Assembly: GCF_000003815.2 (NCBI RefSeq) | Contig: NC_049980.1 | Coordinates: 15,743,576 to 15,807,575 of the forward strand | Source: Branchiostoma floridae | Lineage: Eukaryota > Chordata > Leptocardii > Amphioxiformes > Branchiostomatidae | Length of the DNA: 64,000 bases | Direction of reading: 5' to 3' | In this document: positions 13,401 through 23,278 of the stretch, piece by piece | Numbering within the stretch: the stretch's first letter is position 1 | How the letters are laid out: each line of letters begins with the position of its first letter | Made by a program: the position numbers and the translations under genes | The notes under the pieces: generated by a model | What the model saw: the letters and a program-made list of their open reading frames with translations, nothing else | Database searches by the model: none | What the model was told of the DNA's origin: nothing

Positions 13401-16400
13401 ATAAGTGTCAGACTCTGTAACATGCTCGATGGCTCTCTGTCTTTCCTAAGGACACAACATCAGAGCTTACTAGCAATTCAGACCCAGAACCTTTGACTTT
13501 TAATCAACAACCCTAACCAAAAGACCACCTTTCCTGCTGAATAGTCTTCTCCATCTCTGGTGTATCAGAGATGTGTCAACATGATTTGACTGCCAGTGGT
13601 CACTGATGTGCAATATTCAGAAAGGATGTTTGGGAAATTCTTGTCAATGAGTAATTAAGTAGATTATCCTAGTTTTTAAGACTATTTAGTAAGACAACCA
13701 CTATATAGTAACACTTGCAAACGATAGGTCAGGGTAATTTCTACCAATGTCACAGAACAGTTTTTCTCTGTAGAATGTTACTGCAGGTTTGAGTGATGAG
13801 GGAGGCCTACAACCTGTTAAAAGGGACCGGGCTGGCGTCAAGGATAGGGTGTACAAAAATGATGTACACTGCATCACTGATCCAGATGACAATAGACGTG
13901 TAAGTACATTGTAGTTGCATGTCTGAAATGCCATTTTTCATCAAAGAAATATCTTTCAAGGAAATATGATAGTCATTTGATAAAGCTATAATCATAGACT
14001 AGGAAAGCAATGATTTAGATTTACCCAGGAACTTGGTATTCTTTGAGATCAAAGGAAACTCTTTTCTTTTGTCCATGTCTTTTTCTTGTATAGCACGCAG
14101 ACACAGTGTCACACTCTTTGTTGTGATAATTTTGCCATATATATAATCAGTGCCGTGTGTTTGTCCGCAGAAAGAGTACTGTGTTGTGGAGTATGCTACC
14201 AATGTACAAACACTGTACGACATGCAGGAATCCAAAGCCTGTGCAGGGTTCAGCAGAGAGGCCAGGGAACAACAGGTCAGTCAGATCACTATATGGTTGC
14301 TCTATGCACTCTTCCATTTGTTTCTTTTGCATATTACCGGAAAAACAAATTTGGACACAACACACCAGTTTTGTATGTAGCTTATAATGGGTACAAGCTG
14401 TGTAAGACCAGACTGATAGGTTTGATTCACTCACACCTGGATGGGCCCTTCCTCTTTTTGGTGTGGTGGGTTCTTTAATGTGGTCATGGATTGCCACAAA
14501 TATCTACGGGCTGTGCAACTATGAATACTTTTTTTGACTGTAGGTGAAATTGCTGTACTGTACCCTGAAGAACATCATTGAAGCTGATGGGTGCAGAGAC
14601 CGAGTAGTGCTGGTTCCATTTGACATAACAGGTATTCACCCACCGATAGCTTGTTGTACTGTGAGATTATAATTTTTCAGTGATCATTCAATAAGCCATT
14701 GTGAAATGTGTGGAAGGTGAAGCTCTGAAAAATAAGTTTGAATCCTTAGCACCACTAATATTGTGGGGAGAATATGTGGACTATCCATATCACCCAAGGT
14801 TCCAGCCCATCATAAAATATAGACCAGTTTGTAATGCCTGTATCTAATTTTAGTGTGGCCCAGGTACTAGTATGTCTTAATACAGACTTCAGCACCTCTA
14901 TGTCAACCTGAGAATATTTATAACCTACAAAACAATTTTGTCAGTGGTTGGATGCAACCTTGATTTCCAACTGATTGATTCCTACCTCCTTATAGATGCT
15001 GAGGATCACAAACTGGCCAGGGTCATCCTGCGCACCCTGGAGCAGCTGAAGTCTGGGACGGTTGACATCCGCAGATGCCNNNNNNNNNNNNNNNNNNNNN
15101 NNNNNNNNNNNNNNNNNNNNNNNNNNNNNNNNNNNNNNNNNNNNNNNNNNNNNNNNNNNNNNNNNNNNNNNNNNNNNNNTGATGAGACCGTCCCAAAGGT
15201 AGCAATAGAAAACTCTGACGTCACACCCATGCAGGAAAACTCTGAACAGACTCCAAAAGGTAAGGACAATGTAGAAAAATACTTTCATAAGGACACATAC
15301 TCCAGTTGGTTTTACCAAGGAGGTTATATAGGTACTTGGTTTTACATAGAAAATGCACCTATTTCTATGACTTATTTTGCAGTTCCTACATGTGTAATTC
15401 ATTAAACTTGATGCTAACAGATGATTGATTGACTAAATGTTGGGTAAACAGCTCTAAATACTTAGTGCATACTGAGTATGCTGGAAATGCTAAGGGATTC
15501 TTAAAAACAGCTAAAAGTTCTAACAATAATGTACAGCAACCAATGTTGCAAAGTCTTTAAACATTCAGTTTGAACATTGTAGTACATCAAAGCCTCTATG
15601 TAGTTTATTTGTAAATACTAGATAAATAAACCATTCATCATGTATCATGCATTGTGCTATCTGTGTCCCTAGGTGGCGCTCCTTGTCAGGACTCCCAGGA
15701 CCCACCAACTTCCTCCAGCAAGATTGAGAGAGGTAACGTTACATTCATTTTTAGACAAATTTATAATTCTTATGAACTTAGACAAACCTTTGATTGTAAA
15801 AAATATCTACTCCTACATTTTCGTGATTGTAAAAAATATCTACTCCTACATTTTCGGTATCACAAAGAAGCGAGAAGATTGTGTTTGAAAAATCAATAAA
15901 AAGTTGTTAAAAAAAAAAGTAGCGAGAAGAAGTCAAATTCACTTAGTAGAATATGGTCCATGTGTTGTTTGACATTGTAAATATTCTATACTTGTCAACT
16001 AATATTTAGTTGTGACCTGTACTTATCAGTGGGTATATATGTGCAATAAAGGTCTTCATTGATTTATTCTATCTTAAACATGAAAACCAGCTCATACAAG
16101 TTTAGTTAGTCTAGTAGTTTGCAAGAAACTAGCTTAAGGAAAAAAATGTTTGATTATTGGCTCCCATGGCCACCTCTATAAATTCCTATCATTGCCATGT
16201 ACATGTGCCAAAACACCAAACCATTTTCAAGGCAACCACTCGCCAAGGTTGGTTCCATAAAATCATTATGTGGGACAAAGGGTGTCTCCATAAACTCAAG
16301 CTCAAGATATGCTGAGCCAATTTTTAATTGGGTTACATCAAACGGGCACATAAGGTTAGGAAGAAAATAGATTCAGATAAATATTCTTCTGAGCATAGAC

Positions 16401-17203
16401 AGGAAAATGGCCAAGTATGAACACTTAAAGGAAGAAATATACCTACATAGTAACTATAGTACAACTGTCGTCACTATAGAGGTGGGCAGTAGGGGGTCAC
16501 CTGGGTCAATAGTGATAATGCTAGAAAGCTGAGATCGCTATGCCCTGCAGCTGATAAAAGCTCCTTGGTAATAAGGACGCCGAGGTCAGAAAGCTAAAGC
16601 GACGTCTAGGTCAATGCGCTTTGTGCTCGTCCTACGCAATATATTGTGCGAGAAACACCCCTGTGTGGGAGTCCCCATCTGGGCTATTCTCTAACAGATG
16701 ACTTTTTAACTTGTTTAAGTGCAATATATCTTGTTTAAGTGCAATATATCTTGTTTAAGTGCAATATTCTTGTAAAAGCTACAGTGCAATACACTCTAAA
16801 ATTGCTATGTAACGTTGTGCAATATTATATGTATCAAAAAGTCGGATGCACACCTGATGTTTTACCTTGCGCCCTCCAGAATTGTTATTATTCTGATTAA
16901 GGGGTCGGCCTAGGTTTCTTCGTCTTTTAAACTCACTTGTATGTTGATTTTAAATGTGTTGCGTTTATATGTCAATAAAGATGATGTGAACCCCCCTGTT
17001 ATCTGCTGATCATATCATGATGTAATCACTAAATACTGGTCCTAAATCTGCCTATAACCTCCTTGTTAAGATAGAGATTGCTCTAAGCATCTTTCCACCT
17101 ACCCTCAATAAGACATTGTTGTGCATCATGTCTGTTCACAGAATCTGCAGGATATGGCTTACAGGAGAGCAAGAAGAAACCTAGTACAGTCAAACCATTC
17201 TAA
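10445..17203 (+). CDS. STING1: STING (stimulator of interferon genes), cyclic-dinucleotide receptor
   Basis: Coding exons 10445-10625, 11078-11240, 12077-12275, 12647-12755, 13147-13277, 13774-13899, 14171-14275, 14544-14631, 14996-15259 (contains 100 Ns), 15673-15732 and 17142-17203. The model closes at 496 codons if the gap length is real. Exons 1-3 encode the hydrophobic N-terminal membrane region. From residue ~182 the ligand-binding domain follows human STING closely: NVAHGLAWSFYTGYLK, VKDRVY and EYATNVQTLY. S206, G210, Y211, R286, Y288, E310, T313 and T317 align with human S162, G166, Y167, R238, Y240, E260, T263 and T267. The family is an ER dimer that senses cGAMP or bacterial cyclic dinucleotides. 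The tail, rich in S, T, P and K, ends KKKPSTVKPF. No vertebrate pLxIS or PLPLRT TBK1 motif is visible outside the gap. A spliced 5' UTR precedes ATG 10445 (context CACAATGG). Confidence 0.95.
11012..11061. repeat. Tandem duplication, 25 bp x 2
   Basis: Two copies of CTGTTCAAAGTCAAA-x-TGTGTGATT (11012-11036 and 11037-11061) differ by one base. They lie directly upstream of the 3' splice site of STING exon 2 (exon starts 11078). Confidence 0.85.
13310..13540 (-). mobile_element. Diverged tRNA-derived SINE, reverse orientation, in STING intron 5
   Basis: The right end (~13480-13535) read on the minus strand has a degraded tRNA-like head with a B-box-like stretch (CTGGGTCTGAATTG). The left part carries CACACTGGGATGG and ACACACTAGTT words shared with the longer copy at 54290-54650. 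Both the shared words and the layout support a common SINE family. It is old and heavily mutated. Confidence 0.5.
14325..14470. repeat. Dispersed repeat fragment (CACACCAGTTTTGTA family), STING intron 7
   Basis: Words CACACCAGTTTTGTA, TACAAGCTGTGTAAGACCAG and AGGTTTGATTCACTCACAC recur in the same order at 43400-43510 and 55815-55925, and in diverged form at 54290-54420, where they are the tail of a SINE. This fragment is best read as a 5'-truncated copy of that SINE. Confidence 0.6.
15080..15179. other. Assembly gap (100 N) inside STING exon 9
   Basis: Exactly 100 Ns, a usual placeholder length. The left flank ends in the codons for VDIRRC. The right flank resumes at DETVPKVAIE, the only open frame and the one in phase with the later exons. 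The gap therefore hides part of the STING C-terminal tail, and perhaps an intron. The true length is unknown. Confidence 0.95.
15792..15857. repeat. Tandem duplication, 33 bp x 2, STING intron 10
   Basis: Two near-identical 33-bp units starting GATTGTAAAAAATATC are directly adjacent; they differ only at the last base. They lie shortly after the exon 10 donor. Confidence 0.9.
16440..17000 (+). mobile_element. Possible retroelement 3' region with 20-bp tandem repeats, STING intron 10
   Basis: A stretch of different texture from its surroundings: TAATAAGGACGCCGAGGTCAG, then a conserved-looking GAGTCCCCATCTGGGC, three copies of a 20-bp unit (CTTGTTTAAGTGCAATATAT, about 16710-16765), and an end with GTCAATAAAGATG. 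This layout is typical of a non-LTR retrotransposon 3' UTR. No reverse-transcriptase frame is present, so the call is only suggestive. Confidence 0.3.
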
Positions 17204-18785
17204 CATGCAGATATCCACCTTGGTTTTCTGTATGTTCCTACCGGTAATGCCATTTTTATACTGGCTTTTCAAATTGCTACACAAATCTTTAGTAACAAAC
17301 GGAATGGGGGGCCAAAATGCAGGAGCGTCGATCATATCTAAACCTTATTACTCTGCTGGGAAAAATGTACATATTTAAGACTAGTTGATCTTGCATTATA
17401 TCACTGCGTGGTTTGGTGTCCTTTGTCACCTACATGTATTTGCATTTTACCTTGTGGCCAGAGTAGTCGCCGTTGTGATGTTGAGATGTTGTGATGTTGA
17501 GATGTTGTGATGTTGAGATGAACGGACCTGTTCAAAATCTGCAATGCATTTGTATACAACTTAAAAGCTCTGTCGTGAGTTATTGTCTGTGGTGCGTAAT
17601 GGGGCCTGATATTTGATTAGATTAAATGAATGAAGTATGATATTCCTAAGATTGATGCAGCATATAATCAAATTATTGCTCTTACATTTTAATGTTGTAT
17701 TACCAATTCATAAAGATGAAATGTTTTCCAAATAAATCGTGTATATATATATACATGTAACAGTTACATATAGCCTATCCCAGATTCCTTTGCGACTTAG
17801 TTAATATTCATTAGTAGGATTTCCAGTGCGAAAATGGAAATTGCCACGATTTTTCATTGATCGCCCTGTATTATCGAAAAAGAACTGGACCTTCTAACTT
17901 ACCAGATTTGTAGTATGTACTATGGAGACCGTGACAATGTAAAAATGTTAAAGCAGGGGTAAACGATTGCTGAGATATCATTTTCTGAAAAGTGCGCTAT
18001 GATGCAGGGAAGTGACTTCCGGGTTCAGGGGTCACTACACAAATCAGCCTGATTTGCAGAGCTACGGTCCGGGATCGAGTCCAGGGGAGGGTGATTTTCA
18101 ATTGTTCTTGTTTCCTTTTTACATCCATTTAATATAAACAATAGTTTCAGCACATTCCAATAACTAGAAAAAACCGTGTACACACGCAAACCTTGGCAAA
18201 ATGCCAGCTTTTTTAAAGCACTTGTTTAAATTCATAGAAGAGAATGTTGCCAGAAAATAAGTTATCAGGTCATGTGGTAGAAATGGTGGAGAACTAGAAA
18301 ATGCATATTATTTCTATTTCTATTATTTCTATAGTATTAGCATATAATTGAAGTTTGTTAAGAGTAAGTGAGTGCGTGTGTGTGTGCACTCATTCCTTGT
18401 TTTAGTACATGTTTATGTTCATGTTTATTCAATGTTTATATACTGGTGTTAAACAGTGAATACTGGAGAATAAAGATCTATAAAATGTAAAAAAAAAAGA
18501 CAAAAAATACCCAACTACATGTATGTGTTATTTTGAACCACAGAGATGTCCTATTTACCTACTGATAGTTTGTTACCAAAGTTATATTGAATTCTTTACT
18601 GTCAGAACCTTGCTTGTCTCCTTGGAAGGCAGAATTCAAGATGTTGGATAACTTGACATTCTCTAAAATCTTATGATGATTGGTTTTTTTAAAGACTTGG
18701 TCCTTGGTTTGGCAAAGTGTTAACACTTGATTTCTACAAGCCTGACAACACTTGATTTCTACAAGCCTGACAGAGAATCCTGTTG
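17204..18785. other. Convergent 3' region of STING and NUDT15-like gene
   Basis: About 1.6 kb between the STING stop and the NUDT15-like stop. It holds a STING-side AATAAA at 17731-17736, a 16-bp x 3 tandem repeat at 17472-17520 (unit GTTGTGATGTTGAGAT), a minus-strand TTTATT at 18424-18429 usable by the Nudix gene, and a 25-bp x 2 duplication at 18722-18771 (unit starts AACACTTGATTTC) in the likely Nudix 3' UTR. No coding exon is supported. Confidence 0.6.
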
Positions 18786-20663
18786 TCATCTGTTGTTTGT
18801 ATGGAAAGGGTTGTAACCTTCTTCTCTGCAGCACTGCAGAGGTCGGAACAGCTGGTCGTGGTCAGGAAACTTGTCCCACGCAAACCACTCCCATCCTGAA
18901 ACAGGACAGAGGATTTCTAGCAACTGTTACAATCTACAAATAAAAGTATATAAATTATAGATTACTTCCTGTCTTGAGTGACACCATCACTCTTCAGAAA
19001 TGTTTGAGGAAGAAATCCCCCCTAATCTATCGGTTGTAGGCATTTATTTGTCTTAAGATAATTGTTTATCTGGATGTCTAGATGTCTCAGTCAGTCATAT
19101 GCATAGTCATATGGTGTATTCCAGCACCGTTGGGGTTATACCACCCCTACACGTACTGAAATTCAGGAGAATTTATTTATCTATTTTTGATAGCGAGAAA
19201 GAAAAGGTGATTATGGGAGTTATGTATTGATATGCAATGCTAGATTAAGATTGTTTGATGTTGTATTGACATGCGATGTTAGTGGAAGATTGTTTGATAT
19301 TGTATTGATATGCGATGTTAGATTAAGGTTGTTTGATATTGTATTGATATGAGATGTTAGATGATTGTTTGATATTGTATTGATATGCAATGTTAGATTA
19401 AGATTGTTTGATATTGTATTGATATGTGATGTTAGATTAAGATTGTTTGATATTGTATTGATATGCGATGTTAGATTAAGATTGTTTGATATTGTATTGA
19501 TATGCGATGTTAGATTAAGATTGTTTGATATTGTATTGATATGTGATGTTAGATTAAGATTGTTTAATATGGTGAAATAGACTGGACTGTCAAGCACTCC
19601 TTGTCTGAGTCTCCTTTCTTGTACTAACCTTGGGGTGAGGGACAGGGTAGGACAATCGTGTCTTACAATAGCACCAATTAACGGATCCGTTACATGCACT
19701 ACCGAACACACAACTTGCACCTTCACATTTATCCGGTTCTAGGTTGACCGGTTCCTCTCGGTAGCTAGAGTCCACCTCTGCCTGCATGAAGATGGTAATG
19801 TAGTGGTAGTTCTCAGACAGCTTTATTCCATTCACCACTGTGGCAAATCTGATGTTCTTCAGTTTCAGCCCAGTCTCCTCTAGAACCTCCCTGGTTGCAC
19901 AGTCTGCCCACTCCTCACTATAGGTGAAGGTTCAAGCAATTTCAATTTATGAACAATTTTACAAGCAATTTCACTTTGTTTGGGCATACATGCATGTAAC
20001 GTTACCTTTATCTTACATGCACATAACATTGTATGACCACTGGATTTAATTAAGTAAAATAACCGTTAACGTTACAAATTGTGATACAATGTGAAGTTAA
20101 AACAGGAACTATGATTCAACGTTACTACACTGTACTAACTTAAAGATGAATTGATATGAAGTTGAACTTTGATGAGTTATGATGCTTTGGAACAGTCTTG
20201 GAAAGTTTCAAATAAATTGTAACGTTAACTTATTAGACGCAAAATGCATCAGATGATGAAATGATGACATCTGATGATGATGGAAATGATAATCTGAGAA
20301 ACGCAGGATTTTGGTAATTTTCATCGGCAACGTTACAATATCTATTGATCCATTGTCCCAAAACACAGTTGGACAATATTGCTCTCTATTAAATCAAGGC
20401 GGTTAAAAAAAAACTGATTGAATGTGTCTGATATGAAAATCAAATTATTTGCATGTCAGCACACTACGCTCAGGGTAATCTAGCTATTGTAACCCGTATC
20501 ATATCTATCCCAGTTCTCACCCGAACTCCAGATGCCCACCAGGCAGTGCATATGTTCCTGAACCGGCTGCTCCTTTCCTCTTCCCGACCACAACACAGCC
20601 TGGGTGCTGGTGGCTGGTCACCAACACACCGACTCCTACTTTCGGTCGGACAGGCTCCGCCAT
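18786..20663 (-). CDS. NUDT15: NUDT15-like Nudix hydrolase
   Basis: Three minus-strand coding exons, 20663-20521, 19917-19721 and 18895-18786, give 149 residues with a clean stop. The protein reads [17 protein letters not shown], then [20 protein letters not shown], the Nudix box, [23 protein letters not shown] and a C-terminus [13 protein letters not shown]. This follows human NUDT15 (MTH2) along its whole length. The Nudix box G-x5-E-x7-REVLEETGL fits the consensus REUxEExGU exactly, whereas human NUDT15 has the relaxed RETWEEAAL. Family role: hydrolysis of oxidised or modified (deoxy)nucleoside triphosphates, including thiopurine triphosphates. ATG 20663 is chosen because it matches the human N-terminus (VGVGV); an in-frame upstream ATG at 20705 would add 14 residues. 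Intron 2 holds a minisatellite. Confidence 0.93.
19222..19568. repeat. 39-bp minisatellite in NUDT15-like intron 2
   Basis: About nine tandem copies of a 39-bp unit (GATTGTTTGATATTGTATTG then ATATGCGATGTTAGATTAA), with a few substitutions and one short unit. Because 39 is a multiple of three and the unit lacks stops in some frames, it makes long spurious frames on both strands ([13 protein letters not shown] and [13 protein letters not shown] repeats). Its intronic position argues against coding. Confidence 0.95.
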
Positions 20664-22103
20664 ACTTGTTTGGGTTATACCATTTGGGGCAAGGGGAGGG
20701 GGCATTAGGGAAACGTACTGTCAACGTCTTATAGGCGTTTCTTTTATCGTTGAAGTCTTCAACACAGAAAACAAACTCCCTTTGAAAAGAAAAGCCTCAA
20801 TGATTAAAAGGGACGTGTCACATTTTGCGTGACCAAATTTATTTATGCCCTGTAGTCGCACACGTCTTCTCCAGTCAGGAAATACCACAATATATGATCA
20901 AGGAAATCCCCTAAGTAGATAGATCTGTAGTTTTGGCTCCTTTCTGTACTTTTCTTTCGATTACATGTCTTTAAAATTGTTCATTTTCTCGACATCACGG
21001 CCCCAAACTAGTTCTGCTTAGGCTCCCTTTCCACTAGTCGACTCGAGCGAACTACATGTAACTGCGACCAATATTACTGCCTTAATTTACTTTGGCAGAG
21101 CTCCCGCTCAAATTGCAGTCAGTTCTTAATTTGTCAATTATGTTGACCTGTGGCCTTCCTTAGCCTGACTAAAATCGCGCTCCTAGCGGCCGACCGGCCT
21201 TACAGTTGCCAGTGGTCCACCTAGAGGAGGGGGTCATTAAACACAGGCTATGGCCTTTCTTTGCCTCTTGTTTTATTTGACAAAATTTGATTTATGTAAT
21301 GATTGATGTCGTGACTGTAACATGATGAATGATGTAAAAGTGCGATTTAAGAAAAAAGAACAAAATACATAAAACGTAAAAAAAAATGTTTTTGAGCCAT
21401 CTGCCAAATCAGCGGTCGCTCAGCAGTCGCAGCCTCTAATACATGTCATAGAAGGTGTGTGTGTGTTGGAGATGACTAGGAAAATGGTGGATGTAGCATA
21501 TAATTTACTAGTAAGATTAACATCTTCTAACTCGTGTTGAGAGATCGGTATGAATATATGTGACTTGGCAGCTACATTGCTCTGTGTGTTTTGATATTAG
21601 TACATGTATATTTATCTCCGTTCCTAACGACCGCCAATTGAAAACTCTCGTCTCATTAGGGGAGTTATTTTGTGGTCCCACCTAACGCGGGTGTCGCACT
21701 GCTTCAGTCAATTGTGCCCCAATGGTGCTTTGTGAGGAACCAGCCTCCCACTTACAAAGGCAATCCTGTCTCTAATGAGCCTTTTCTACCAAAGAGGCAC
21801 CCTATCCTAGCAACGTAAGGGTTGCCATAGCAACCCGACGGAGTCTCTCCGACCTGCAGAGCTTCTAGGTGACCTGAGGGATGGATGGGTGGGCGCGCGC
21901 TGGCGGGGCTGACTACACACCAGCGGCGCGCAGGGAGTGACACGCGCGTTGGCCGCTCCGTACGTAACAGAGGGAAAATAGAAGGCAGACGCATTTCTTC
22001 CTTTTGATGTCAGTTCGTCCGTAAGGGTACCAAGATGTCCGCCACCTTGCTTGGCTTGTAAGTCTTTTCGGCGAGACCTCAGTGCGAGACTGACGGTGGA
22101 TGA
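20664..22103. other. Divergent intergenic region, NUDT15-like / RGS7BP-like
   Basis: About 1.4 kb between two divergent start codons. The right part (about 21890-22103) is locally GC-rich with several CpGs and GCGCGC words, and is probably the RGS7BP-like promoter and 5' UTR. No coding exon or clear repeat is recognised in the rest. Confidence 0.5.
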
Positions 22104-23142
22104 ATGAGCACGGCGCCGAACGTGCTGCGCTTCGGGCGGAAGAACAGCGTCCAACCCCAGTCAACCTCCCCGGCCTTCGAACCCCGTGATTCGCCCGAGC
22201 CAGTGACAGGAAAGAAAATCAAGGTGGGTACAGGTCTAATTCCACTTCAGAATACGTACGATGTATAAATGAAGGAAGAAAGGCACTGTTTACATGCATG
22301 ACACCCACGCAGAATCTCAACAAAACAGAGGGATTCGAACAGACAACATCCGGCTGTTGTCTTGGCTCCACTACAATCGATAAAAACGTCTGCTTCACTC
22401 AGATCACCACGATGCGTCTATCCTATTTGTCAGTTTATCTACAGAACAGTGAGTTCGGCATCCCAGCCTCCCCTCTAAATTCCAAACAAACCTATCTGTA
22501 AAATCCCGCCTGACTGAGAATTGCCAGGTGTTGTTGTGCGGCGCATCTCCGATAAAAATGCATATGGAGAGGTTGAACGTGACAAAAACACGATTAGCTT
22601 AATTAAGAGGGTGTAAGATTACCAAGAGGACTTCCTCGCATTTTGTTCGTAAGTCGACGTCCTAATTTGAAAGGATCTCTAGAAATATTACACAAAAAGG
22701 TTTCTGCAAACGGGGGTGACAAGGGATTTTCAACACATGTACCTTGCGCGAAATGAGATTGATAGTAAGTAACATAAGTGCGTAAGACTGATTGTGATAC
22801 ATATTGGATTGTTGCCACAGAACAGTCCAACCATGACCTATTTTTGCCACCATTTGCTACCTCCGGAAATATACAACCACCTTGCACCCTGACATTTCCA
22901 TTGGCAGGGAAAGAGAAACGACTCTCTTTCATGGGTCTGTAGTGGGATTGATCTTGTTACGCCCTGTACTATTTTTATCCCCAGTGTCGACTATTCATGT
23001 GTTGAATACAAACCATGGTTGACGGGCAGACTGGTACGTTTGTTCTGTGTTCAAGCTGCGTATTTGTTGTGTTTAAGGTCATACGCAAATCAAAAGCAGA
23101 TTGACACTTCCTCTTTCTCTTTGTTTCTCTTTCTCTGTCACT

Positions 23143-23238
<96 letters not shown>

Positions 23239-23242
23239 CTGC

Positions 23243-23278
<36 letters not shown>

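Noticed and set aside
14938-15405. A continuous 155-residue frame spanning the N gap
   Set aside because: Only 14996-15259 is STING exon 9; the frame runs past both splice sites, and the Ns in it are not real sequence.
18830-18943. A possible last coding exon of STING on the plus strand after TCTCTGCAG
   Set aside because: The minus strand of the same bases encodes the NUDT15 C-terminus ([10 protein letters not shown] ... [12 protein letters not shown]) in phase with its upstream exons, and STING already has an in-phase stop at 17201-17203.
19222-19568. CRISPR-like array
   Set aside because: The units are directly tandem with no unique spacers; it is a minisatellite in a eukaryotic intron.
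19220-19726. 168-residue minus-strand open frame with [13 protein letters not shown] repeats
   Set aside because: It is produced by a 39-bp minisatellite within an intron; 39 is divisible by three, so the frame stays open by chance.
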